A stretch of 64,000 bases of DNA from Terfezia claveryi (lineage: Eukaryota > Ascomycota > Pezizomycetes > Pezizales > Pezizaceae), in contig WHUX01000034.1 of assembly GCA_015179025.1 (NCBI GenBank), positions 310,001-374,000 of the forward strand. Reading direction: 5' to 3'. Positions within the stretch are counted from its first letter, which is position 1. Each line of letters starts with the position of its first letter. Both the position numbers and the translations under genes were made by a program. The notes under the pieces are model-generated. The model ran no database searches. It saw only the letters and a list, made by a program, of their open reading frames with translations, and was not told the DNA's origin. Shown one piece after another: positions 21,910-32,305 of the stretch.

Positions 21910-22335
21910 AAAAGTAAAAAGAAGGTGGGGGGGAAGGGTAAATTGGGCCTGTAGCAAAGGTTCAAAAATGTAGCTAAGGGAAGGGGGAACCTGGGAATAT
22001 AAATAGAAAATAGATTTTCCTTGGAACAAACTTGTTTTTTTTTTTTTTCTCATCTGGTAACAGGAGCCAATATATATTTTCAAATAGTACATTGTTCATG
22101 TGAATTTTTTTGAGTTCCAAGTTCCAAGGTTTACGTTTTTGGTTTTTTTCTCCTTTGTTTTGGTTTCAGGGTAACGAACCCCCACGCCCTCCCACCCCAA
22201 ACAAAAAAAAGCATATACTGTACATATAAAGAAAAATAAAAAATAAAATAAAACCAAAGTTTTACGCCTAGAAAAACAAAATAAAAAAACCTCACGAGAT
22301 AATTAAAAATAAAAAAATAAAAACACAGAAGAAAG
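21910..22335. other. convergent 3' flanks
   Basis: A- and T-rich sequence between two convergent genes, with a T-run near 22034 and A-rich runs near 22200-22325. No gene. Confidence 0.6.
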
Positions 22336-23818
22336 CTACACCCCTTTCCAACTCATAACACCCTCAACCTCATCCCAAATCCCCTCCGTAGCCGGACTCC
22401 CCAACGGGCTGCCCTGCGCCACCAGCGCATGCTCCACACTCAGCAGCCCCACCTCCGCACTCAGCCTCGCCCTCCCCTCCAGCAGCTCCGCCATCACCAG
22501 CCCGCTCCCGGGGCCTAGGGAAATTCCCCACGGCCCATGTCCCACACAAGTATATACACCCACAACGCCGCCCAGTTCCTCCGGTGGAATCCTCCCCATA
22601 ACCGGTTTCCCGTCGGGCATCACCGGTCTATGGCACACCTGCATTTTCACAACCTCCAGCCCTAGCCCTCCCTCCCCCCTCCCCCGCAGAGTAACTGCCG
22701 GCTGACACTGTGCAGGCGCTGGATAGATGTATCCTCTGTCGTGGGCACGGGGATATCTGATGCGAGCGGCGGGAACGGGAGGGAAGCGCTGTTGAGGCCG
22801 GCGAGGTATATCTCTGTTTCGCCATGCGCGGCGTGGCGGGAGAAGATCTCTGGGGAGAATGAGGCTGTTTCGTCGATAGTGGTAAAAATTGCGTGGCAGA
22901 GGGCCTTCCCCCCTTGGACGGTGTCGGAGGGGGGGTATTTGGTGCGCTTCTGCTGCTATCCGCGCTGTCAGGTTGTAATGGGGTGCGGTATACGATCGAG
23001 TGCCCGGCGAGAGAAGATACGTTCAGCACGGGACAGGTATGGTTTATATTCGGGAACAAATCTCTCAGAACAGTCGGCGTCCACACACCTGCAGTGATAA
23101 GTACCTGTGAGCAGGGTATTGTAATACCCGTATTCAGCTCCACGGCAGTAACGTTCCCGTTGTCTGGGTCCGTCAGGACCCGGGTAGCCGACGTGCGGAG
23201 ATGCAGGTGCACCCCATGCGCGATACATCCACCCATCAAGAAATTACAGAAACGGACTGGATCGATCTGGGCCGTCGAGTCCGAGCTAGAAATAACCTCC
23301 ACCTGCGGTCTTGATGCAATGGACAGCCACTTTGGCAGGTCACTCAGATCCGTTCCATTGACCAACGACGACGATGACGACTCCACAGGGGTATGTGATC
23401 CCGACGACGCTGCTGCTTCGGCGCGGGATGCGCCGTCGCGAAGCCAACTCTCCCCCCGAGCTGCTGCGCTGGTGGGCTTCAGTGTCTCGGCGGTTCTCCG
23501 GGTAATGAGGGAGAGCCCCGTAGACCCTGCGTATCCCCATTTCTCAGAGCCGGAGTGCTTCTCCGCGAGGGTGCGGTGCAGGGAGAAGGAGAGGATGCCG
23601 AGGTCGGTCAGCGAGGACGAGAACCAGTCTTTGGCGAGGAAGCCACCTGCCCGGGAGGAGGAGGATGGGAATAGGCAGGGGGACGACTCGAGGATGTGGA
23701 TCTCTCGCGTGGGGTTGAGGTGCGTGAGGAAGTAGGCGGTCGAGGTGCCAATTATGCCGGCGCCGATGATGACGAGGGGGGGCTGGCTAGGGGCATTGGA
23801 CATGCGCCGGAAGCTCAT
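22336..23818 (-). CDS. FAD-dependent oxidoreductase (DAO family), two apparent frameshifts
   Basis: Start ATG 23818-23816 (MSFRRMSNAPSQ; Met at 23803 is an alternative). The dinucleotide-binding motif is VIIGAGIIGTSTAYFL, followed by GGFLAKDWFSSSLTDLGILS and EKWGYAGSTGLSL, then IDPVRFCNFLMGG and ITAGVWTPTVL. The C-terminal FAD-closing part is VMPDGKPVMGRIPPEELGG and YTCVGHGPWGISLGPGSGL. The frame changes at a six-C run at 22908-22913 (after TPSKGG) and again at C-runs near 22674-22685. In the middle frame I read KALCHAIFTTIDETASFS through IYLAGLNSASLPFPP to RLHSVSRQLL, which fits the family. Two single-base additions give an exact multiple of three (495 codons). Substrate unknown. Confidence 0.75.
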
Positions 23819-25935
23819 TGTTTCGTAGTACCGGTAAACTTTGGTATGAGAGAGTGAGTTTCTTCTGCAAGAGGGATAATGTCAGCCAATGGACGCTGCT
23901 GCAGCCCCGCTGGGGAAGGGGGGGAACTCACGATATCGATACCAGTATGTATTTCCTTTCCACCATAGAGTCCTAAAGGCCCTACATTTATAGACCCCGC
24001 CCTCCTCCCCCAACAACCCTCCCCTTCATCACGCCATCAGCCTCTCTTCCCCCCTATCCATCCCACAACCGCTTACCTTCCGGCCATCTCCCTACTGCCT
24101 GGACCCCCTTAGTCTTCTTGCTCGTGGACCCTGGACGCACTCTCTTCCGCTGGGATGCCCCAGTCAGGATGCTAGTGGGATTCCGGGGTAACGTAGACAT
24201 GCAAAGGAGAAAATAAACACGGCCATGTGAGAGATTACGAGGTTATGAGTAAGAGGGAATCTTGCAGGTATCTCGAGAGATTATTTCACTATAGTCTTGT
24301 ATGGCTACAGGGCAAGTGCTCCAAGGAGAAAATCTATACAAGATAGGTGCGATCCAGCCGCTTATATCTTTTGACTGGCGAGGAGTATTTCTACAGCTAC
24401 AGTCCAGCAGTGAGAAGTGTGCAGTGAGGGGACTGGCTGGTGGGGTGGAGGGGGGTGGGGTGGAGGGGGGTGGGGTGGAGTGGGGTGGGGCCCGGAAGCC
24501 TGGTTGCGATTGAGTGGGGCACAGGGGAGGGTGGGCACAGGGGAAAGGAGAGAGGGGGGGGGGCATGGGAGAAGGAGTCGAACAGTTAGTTTAACAAGGG
24601 CCCGGTGATGTACTGCAGCTCAAGATCACCAATGCCTTAGTGTATGTATTCCAGTGTCGATCATCATGTTCCCCCGCATCAACAAGACAACAACAACAAC
24701 AGCAGCAACAACAAAGCCCCACCTCATGGCATCCCAGGTACCTCTTTTCATTCGCTACCCATCTTGCCCCTACCCTAGACTCCAACGACGACTATCGCCT
24801 TTAGGTGAATCCCCCATACCTAGGCCCCAAACCAAAACCCGGGATCAACTAGGGCGCACTATCTTCCTCCTCCTTTTCCTCCTCCTCCTCCTCCTCATCC
24901 TCATCCTCATCCTCACCCTCGCCCTCCTTCGTTATGTTATGTAGATGCTTCCTATGCACGCAACCCACTACCTAAACCCATCCAGCGATCTGATGCGCTG
25001 TGACAGCGAGACTTGAGCCTGTGATTTGTCCCTGACCCATGAGCTGCAGCCCTTTGGTTAATCCCCCTCCCTACTTCTATAGTGCGTTGATAGCACATAC
25101 ACAAGCGTGAGGTTGGGAGATTGTCCAACTACATAGGCGAGGAGCATAATTGTCAAGTGAGTCCATTAGGTACGTGGGTAACCTACCTACCTAGGTACAT
25201 GGATGTGAAGAGCACTCTTCATATGATTCTAAAATGGGAGAGTCAACTCTGCAGGGATATTGTTGGTTTGCGGAGGGTTTCGATAGAACTGGCTGGGGGG
25301 AGCAACATCATGGGCCCGTACCGGTACTGTGTATGGCGACTGAAGAGATATATCCTGCAAAAAACCCGCTCTATTATTAGACCAGCCTTTGGCGGTTTCG
25401 GCCCCTTCCAGATGATCATAATAAACTCAAGGTATCGAAATGCTTACGTCTAATGCGTCCAGCCAAAGCCAGAGGTTATTTACCCTCAACCCACCGCCAC
25501 TCACGGAGCCTTTTCGTTTTTTTTTTTCTTTGACCCAAAGAAAAAATGGAAGGTCGGTACTCGCATACAGCCATAGAGGTCAGAGGCTTCTAATCTCGAG
25601 AAGGGGTACCCGAATATCTCTCCAGATGTCAATGGTGGCGATATATAACCTACGTAACTTCGATGGGTTCTTGGGTTCTGGGGATTTTCTTCCCACCAAG
25701 TTGGCTTCATAACCCTAGGGTTAGCCACATTGCCGGGCCCCCCCCCCCGGCTATTCGCCCGACCCGACCAGCTTCCACCATTTCCAACGGCGAAGTAACA
25801 GCCACAAGGAAAACCGTCCGATCAGACATAAATAATCGTATTATCCCCTGCTGGAATTACACTCTCCGCTGCAGGCACAAACCAACGGTTACAACTCCAA
25901 TTGCAGCTACTCCCCTCCCCGGAAAACCTCACACA
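23819..25935. other. 2.1-kb gene-free divergent region with repeats
   Basis: Divergent spacer between the FAD oxidoreductase and the SDR. Contents: G-rich GGGGTGGA repeats (about 24431-24490), an ACA-rich tract near 24690, a CTC/ATC trinucleotide tract (about 24863-24914), TTACCCTCAA at 25480-25489 and the palindrome AACCCTAGGGTT at about 25711. Open frames here are low complexity. No gene supported. Confidence 0.55.
24431..24490 (+). repeat. G-rich tandem repeat with G-quadruplex potential
   Basis: Imperfect tandem units of GGGGTGGAGGGGGGTG, with at least six runs of four or more G in 60 bases. The spacing suits intramolecular G-quadruplex formation on the + strand. Confidence 0.65.
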
Positions 25936-27191
25936 ATGCCCACACGCCCCAATCCCGTCATCCTCGTCACCGGCACCTCTCAAGGTCAGTCCACCCATCT
26001 ACCACACACACACCCTCCGCCCGCCTACACATCTCCCACCAGCTAACCCCCTTCCCCATAGGTCTCGGCTACGAAATCGCCCGCCTCCTCCTCACCATGC
26101 ACATCCCCCTCTCTCTCGTCACCGTTTCCCGCTCCTACTCCCCCAGTGGCACTGTTGCCCTTCCAGATAACACTATACATTCTCATACACATATACAACT
26201 GGACCTTTCTGTCCCAGGTGGGCCAGCTGCGGCAGTGGCGGGCGCGGTAGCCACGTATGGGAGGCTAGATGGTATGATAGTGAACCATGGGGTACTAGAC
26301 CCTGTGGAGAGGATAGCTGGGGTGGAAGGGGAGGAAGAAGAAAAAGGGGAGGAAGAAGAAAAAGTGCAGGGGGAGGGAGAAGGAGGGGAGGCGGCGTCGC
26401 CAGATGGGCTGGATGAGTGGAGGATAGCGTGGGAGGTGAACTTCTTCTCAGTGTTGGCGCTGGTGAGTTGACCTTTTAATTCTTTGGTTTTATTTTTATT
26501 TTTATTTTTATTTTTATTTTTTTTGGAGGGGGGGACTTTGATGATTCTACGGATACCGTGGGGGTGGGATCAGGCAAAACTACTCGATCGCTACAATGAC
26601 CTTGGGTTACAAGGATCCCAATTACTTTATTCGCTTCCCACCCCCAAAACAACACACCATACCAACCCGCTAATCAACCTCTCCCCCATTCCTCTCCTAT
26701 AGTGCCGCTCCGCAATCCCTCACCTCCGCGCCACGTCTGGTCGCATTGTCTTCATCTCCTCTGGCGCCTCCCAAAAAGGCTATTCCGGCTGGGGGTGCTA
26801 CTCCGCGACCAAAGCCGCCGTCAACTCACTCTGCCGGACACTCGCAATTGAAGAACCGCTCATCACAAGCATCAGCCTTCGCCCCGGGGTGATGGATACC
26901 CAGATGCAGCGGGATGTTAGGGAGAGGCATGGGAGGGCTATGGGGGCGGGGCAGGAGAGGTTCATGGAGCTGCATCGGAGGGGGGCGTTGTTAAAGCCAG
27001 AGAAACCGGGGGCGGTGGTTGCGAATTTGGTGATTAAGGGGGGGAGGGAGTTGAGTGGGGGCTACTTTAGGTGAGTGTTCTATTGTGTTCTTTCTACTAA
27101 GGGAAGGGGAGAGTAGGGAATTGGACTGATGGGTTATATTATGTACAGCTGGGATAGCCCGGAGATGAGGCCCTATCGAAGCTCCGACTGA
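25936..27191 (+). CDS. short-chain dehydrogenase/reductase
   Basis: Rossmann-fold NAD(P)-dependent oxidoreductase. Exons are 25936-25984, 26062-26462, 26703-27070 and 27149-27191 (286 aa). ATG 25936 gives MPTRPNPVILVTGTSQ, and intron 1 splits the cofactor motif TGTSQ/GLG. Further SDR landmarks are LDGMIVNHGVL (NHG in place of the usual NAG), catalytic Ser in VFISSGASQKG, Tyr and Lys in CYSATKAAVN, and LRPGVMDTQM. The last exon encodes only WDSPEMRPYRSSD. A Glu-rich insertion (GEEEEKGEEEE, about 26327-26361) sits in the loop before the Ser strand and looks like repeat expansion. Resembles yeast Irc24/YMR226-type reductases; the substrate cannot be inferred. Confidence 0.88.
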
Positions 27192-29234
27192 GCCAGCTGT
27201 CTAAACAAACACTCGGCCGCACATCACGGTAAGGCCAGATGATTTAATCTCGAAACGAAAAACTTTGTAAATTTGTGAATGCCCATTTTTTGTATATGAT
27301 ATAGACGACCATCATAATAATGCAAAGTAAAGGGAAACCGTTCCTATATCAAAAACTATTTCATTGCAAAAATTAGCAGCCACACAAAAACACTAGAGTA
27401 TAACTACGCCGCAATGTGAAAGGTTGGATTAGGGTATGATTAAAGTAAAGCCTCAGGTGAAAGATGAAAATAAGTGGAATTCCACAAGCGAGTGCCCCGG
27501 GCGCTCTTCGGTATTAGCATGGACATAGTTGCATCATTGGCCACCCCCAACCCCCCCCCCCTCCCCCCTCCCCCCTCCATTCCAGCAAAGAAAATTGGAA
27601 ATTAGAAACGTACCCATATATCGAAACTTCCAAAGAGTTAAGCTAGTGTAACCTACGTGTTCTCAACAAGTTAGAAATCTTTAAAAAAACCAAAAAGATG
27701 GTGGTGGAGGTGGTAAAAGAAGAGAGGGGAGAGGGAAGGAGATTATCAGAGGGTCCGTTTGGCTAGGACAGGTCATTCACCATCAAAGATCGAGGTGTCA
27801 GGCCTCGAATGGTATGATAGGGGCGACACGAGATAGTTCATCATTTTTATCGTTGTGGTGATTTGGGTGTAAGGGGTGGAGGAAGGGGGGAGGGGGACTT
27901 ACTGGTGGGTTTTGGTTTGATTTGAAAAAAGAAAGAGAGAGGGAGAGAGGGAGAGAGTTGGTTGTTGTGTGGTTGGGGTTGTGGTATGTGGTATGTGGCA
28001 TGTGGTTGAGGTTGTATGTAGTTGTTTGGTTCCAAAGTATTTTTTCTTTCTTGTAAAGAAAAACTGAAAAAGGCCAAGCCCGACAAACGATAAAAAAGCC
28101 CTGCCTCAACCAGACTAGGTGCCCTGCCCTTCCAGTACCATAAAGTACATGTACATACTTCCTAATAGTATTAATATTTATTGACATTAATGCCAATTTG
28201 TTTTATATATATATATATATATTTTTTTTCGATATAACAGGCACTGTGTACTTGAACTCTATGTATAGTAAAGTATGTAAATGTAATGTACTTCATACTA
28301 CAGTATATATAGTGTAGGTAGGGAGTTTTGCTATATGTAAATTCCTATGGAGGTTCCTCTTATGTACAGTACGATCAAAAAATGTCGGGCATAGAGAATA
28401 TATTATTACATATGCCACGTGGTGGGGGACCTTAGTTACCTAACCCTGTAAAACGATCGGCTGCATATTTTTTTTTCCGGCGTTGTTACTCCGTATACAA
28501 AAACAAATATATGTATGTACTTAATGTACCTCCGATGCGCGCTCCCTTAGCTACCTTCTACATAGAACCTTTTCCTCTACAGATGTTTGGCTGAGAAATC
28601 TGGAGGAATGCATGTACTATGACTTGTATGTGGCATGATCATTTTTATCAACTTTATAACCGCAAGTTCCTAGGCAGGTCTAAGGTCTAGAGTGGGTTGG
28701 GGGGGGGAGGGCGATATTCGATACGCGTTGATCATAACGGGACACCCCCTCTCCCCCCTCTCAAAACTAGAACTAGGGACGTTATTACGATACTTACACG
28801 GAATATGGGGTGAGGATGATGCCCGGCTTGCTTTCGTTGTTTCACCAGCTGGAGCTGGGAGGGTTGCTGATGATATTCAAACGCTACGAGAGTACGCAAT
28901 ACCAACTTCTGTACTCCCTTTCCCCTCCAAATATCACAAAGTATTCGTTATATTTCATACTTTATCACCTTTGCTAACAGTTGGTGCCACCCCCCTCTGG
29001 GCTGGATGTGGATGCGGGCGGGCAGCTTCGGTGCCACCCGGTTTTACTTGACGAAGGGTTCACGGTCACGGTCACGCTCACCTCCGATTACGACTCACGA
29101 AGTAATTACAAGCAACTTGAATCACAGCAACGACAAGTTATAAAAGTATCAGCTCAACAATTGAGCCTTCCAATCAACGACCAGTGTCCTGAAGATTTCC
29201 CCCCCCCCCTAAAAAACACCTATCCACCGCCGTC
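27192..29234. other. 2-kb gene-free region upstream of catalase
   Basis: No gene supported. It holds a C-rich tract at about 27543-27578, a purine-rich GAGAGGGAGAGAG tract near 27930, an AT microsatellite at about 28202-28222, and many TACAT/GTAC words. The last part just upstream of 29235 has a C-run and is likely the catalase promoter and 5' UTR. Confidence 0.55.
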
Positions 29235-30794
29235 ATGGGTAAAGACGACTTCTCGGAGTCCATGCTCGACATTCTCGACCCGCAATACAAAGACTGCCCC
29301 GTCTACACCACCTCCTCTGGCTGCCCCGTCCACAACCCCCACGCTTCCCAGCGTGTCGGCCCCAACGGCCCTCTCCTCCTGCAAGACGTCCACCTGATTG
29401 ACCTCCTCTCCCACTTCGACCGCGAACGCATCCCCGAGCGCGTCGTGCACGCAAAGGGCGCGGGGGCCTACGGCGAATTCGAAGTCACCCACGACATCGC
29501 CGACCTGACCTCTGCTCAATTTCTCCTCGGGATTGGCAAGAAAACACGATGCCTAACCCGCTTCTCCACTGTCGGCGGCGAAAAGGGTTCCGCTGACTCC
29601 GCCCGTGATCCTAGAGGGTTCGCAGTAAAGTTCTACACCGAGGAAGGAAACCAAGATTGGGTGTTCAACAACACGCCTATATTCTTCCTGCGCGATCCAG
29701 CAAAGTTCCCAAGTTTCATACATACCCAGAAGAGACACCCCCAGACTAACCTTAAAGACGCAACAATGTTCTGGGACTACCTTGTCCAAAACCAGGAATC
29801 AATCCATCAAATCATGCATCTCTTCTCCGACCGCGGGACTCCATACAGCTACCGGCATATGCACGGGTACTCCGGGCACACGTACAAATTCACCAAACCC
29901 GATGGCAGCTACACATACGTCCAAATTCACCTCAAAACAAACCAAGGCATCAAGACACTCACATCCTCCCAAGCTGAGTCTCTCGCTTCTTCCAACCCCG
30001 ACCACGCAACACAAGACCTCTTCTCCTCCATCGCCTCGGGTGACTTCCCCTCCTGGACTGTCTGCATCCAAACAATGACCCCCCAACAAGCCGCATCCTT
30101 CCCCTACTCCATTTTCGACCTCACAAAGGTCTGGCCACAGGCCGAATTCCCCCTCCGCCCCATTGGAAAACTCACACTCAATCAAAATCCCACAAACTAC
30201 TTCTCCGAAATCGAACAAGCCGCTTTTTCACCCAGCCACCTCGTCCCCGGAATTGAGCCAAGCGCAGACCCAGTCCTCCAATCCCGCCTCTTCAGCTACC
30301 CCGACACCCACCGCTACCGCCTCGGTGTAAACTACCACTCTATTCCCGCAAACTGCCCTTTGCACTCCTTCAACCCCATCCACCGCGACGGCTCCTTCGC
30401 TGGCGTTGCCCCCCCCCACACACACGCCCACCAAAACTACCACAGCGAGCCAAACTACCCCTCCTCATTCCGCCCCATCTCCTACCCCCCCAAAGAGAAA
30501 GTGAACCCAGAAGCGGAGTTCTGGGAAGGAAAAGCTACCCCGTTTGTCTGGGAACTTACGGACGCGGATTTCGTGCAGGCAAGGGATTTGTGGAGGGTTC
30601 TAGGGAGGCAGGACGGACAGCAGGGGAATTTTGTAGCAAATGTTAGCGGCCATCTGTGTGCTGCAAAGGAGGGCGTCAGGAGGAGGGTGTATGCAATGTT
30701 TGGGCGCGTGGATGGGGAGCTGGCAAAGTCGATTGAGGAGAAGACGGAGGAGAGGGTGAGGAAGGATAAAGGGGTGGAGGTAGCTAAGTTGTAG
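29235..30794 (+). CDS. small-subunit monofunctional haem catalase with a PTS1-like C-terminus
   Basis: Decomposes hydrogen peroxide. Intronless, 519 aa, the size of small-subunit (clade 3 type) catalases. Catalytic His lies in RVVHAKGAGAYGEFEV, the distal Asn in WVFNNTPIFFLRDP, and the proximal haem ligand Tyr in RLFSYPDTHRYRLG. The RFSTVGGEKGSADSARDPRG block is intact. There is no signal peptide, and the protein ends VEVAKL, whose last three residues (AKL) fit the peroxisomal PTS1 consensus. I therefore infer a peroxisomal catalase. The coding strand is C-rich for the first 1.3 kb and G-rich in the last 0.25 kb. Confidence 0.93.
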   Translation: MGKDDFSESMLDILDPQYKDCPVYTTSSGCPVHNPHASQRVGPNGPLLLQDVHLIDLLSHFDRERIPERVVHAKGAGAYGEFEVTHDIADLTSAQFLLGIGKKTRCLTRFSTVGGEKGSADSARDPRGFAVKFYTEEGNQDWVFNNTPIFFLRDPAKFPSFIHTQKRHPQTNLKDATMFWDYLVQNQESIHQIMHLFSDRGTPYSYRHMHGYSGHTYKFTKPDGSYTYVQIHLKTNQGIKTLTSSQAESLASSNPDHATQDLFSSIASGDFPSWTVCIQTMTPQQAASFPYSIFDLTKVWPQAEFPLRPIGKLTLNQNPTNYFSEIEQAAFSPSHLVPGIEPSADPVLQSRLFSYPDTHRYRLGVNYHSIPANCPLHSFNPIHRDGSFAGVAPPHTHAHQNYHSEPNYPSSFRPISYPPKEKVNPEAEFWEGKATPFVWELTDADFVQARDLWRVLGRQDGQQGNFVANVSGHLCAAKEGVRRRVYAMFGRVDGELAKSIEEKTEERVRKDKGVEVAKL

Positions 30795-31221
30795 GGGGTG
30801 TTGAGATGGAAGATGTTTTTTTGGAAGGGGTGATAGCTGCTGGCTGGCTCGGCTCAGTTGGAGGTGTTTTTTTTGAAGTATCTTTTTCTTTCTTTTTTTG
30901 GTGTAGTACATGCTCTTAGGTTAATCCCTTTAACGAATGAATTAACGAATTTCTGATATATCGAATTCCATCGATGTTCATATTCCCCAAGTAAAAAGAA
31001 TCAACTGCTAATCAAAATTATTTCCCTTGACAAAAGCTCCTATTGTTCCTTAAAAGCCTCCTCAAGAAAAAAGCAAAGCAACTAGCAAACGTTTCCCTGA
31101 TATCACAAAAGAAAAAAAAGGAACAACACCTCTAAACTCGCTTATACCCGTCCGGTATGTTCTTCCCATCGAAGCTAATATTGCTCGGTTGGTAAACTAT
31201 TCAATCCAGACTTAATGCCAA
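30795..31221. other. convergent 3' flanks
   Basis: T-rich, then A-rich sequence between convergent genes; no gene seen. Confidence 0.6.
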
Positions 31222-32305
31222 TTATAATGCCTCAGCCTTCACCTCCGCAGGACCAGTGCTAATTTTCGCTCCCTCAGTTTGCTCTTTAGCTTTCTCTGCC
31301 CCATCTTTCTTAGGCCTTCCCTCCGCCCTTTCGTCCCCAGGCCTCTTCTCCCTCCTCCCCCTCTCTCTTATACTAATACTTGAGCTCCTACTTCTCCCAC
31401 TTCTATGCACCGCGCCTGAGACACTCCCACCATTCCAGCCCTCCGGCTCCACCCCACCCGCCTCCTTCAAAATCTTCTCCAAATCCTTAATCCTCGTCCT
31501 CAAGGCCTCATTCTCTCTCTTTACTTTCTCCAGCTCATTCCGCCATTTCACCATCTCCGTCAACGAGTGTCCTGTGGCTTCCACACCGCTCCCCAAGATG
31601 CCCCCAGGAAGATTCGCTTCACTCCCATTTGCCGATGGAGTGGCAATTCCAAGACCGCCTTGGTACTGGTATCCGTAGTAACCGGCATATGGGTACGTGC
31701 CTGAACTGCCTCCCACGGACGGGGCAAACGAAGCGTGTGGTGGAAGTGGAAGTAGATCACCAATGTTTGGGGAGCTTCGGCCGCCAGTGTTGCCGCTACG
31801 TATTGATCGGGTGGAATTTTGGCGAGAGAGCGTATTTGGCCCAAATCCCCCACCGGTGGCTGATGTAGAGGTATTGGAGTTCGTACGGTGGTGACGAGGA
31901 ATGTGGGGAGAAGAGTAGTTGTGGTGCAGGATAGGTGAGCTGCCAAGGGGCGTTGGGATGGGTTCATCGATGGCGTTGGGGGATTGTTGAGCACGAAGGG
32001 CGGCAAGCTCACGCGTCAGGCGGTTGACCTATGTGAAATGTCAGAAGCTAAGGTACTAATTGAGAAGAAGGATATTTGGTTACACATACCACGGCCTCCT
32101 GCTCCCTTTCAAGCTGTAGATGCAAGTCTGCAGCAGTCAGTGGTTTCGGATGTCGCTGTGGCCCTGGCCCTATATCTCCGCCGAAAGCTGCCGGAGGGAA
32201 TCCAGGGGAGCCCAGTGCACTCCCTATCCCTCCGCCGATAGGAATATTAGGAGGAAGCATCATTGATTGACGCCTGGATGAGGCGGCGGAAGATGCATAT
32301 GACAT
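31222..32305 (-). CDS. conserved ascomycete coiled-coil protein of unknown function
   Basis: Exons are 32305-32090 and 32028-31222 (340 aa). Intron 32029-32089 has gtatgt at the donor, a CTGAC branch and a CACATAG acceptor. The N-terminal region is SRRQSMMLPPNIP and PKPLTAADLHLQLEREQEAV, joined across the intron to VNRLTRELAALRAQQ. A Ser/Asn-rich middle (SRQNSTRSIRSGNTGGRSS) and a Tyr/Gly patch (YPYAGYYGYQYQGG) follow, then a C-terminal coiled coil (KWRNELEKVKRENEALRTRI) and a basic tail with RSSSISIRERGRREKR. I remember proteins with the same two conserved helices across Pezizomycotina, but no function. A nucleic-acid or scaffold role is only a guess from the charged tail. Confidence 0.8.

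Noticed and set aside
25711..25722. Palindrome AACCCTAGGGTT resembling head-to-head telomere repeats
   Set aside because: Only one repeat each way; too short to indicate an interstitial telomere.
28692..29051. 119-codon frame upstream of catalase
   Set aside because: No recognisable domain; lies in the probable catalase promoter.
29235..30794. Secreted or bifunctional catalase-peroxidase alternative
   Set aside because: No signal peptide, length of 519 aa and clear small-subunit catalase motifs.
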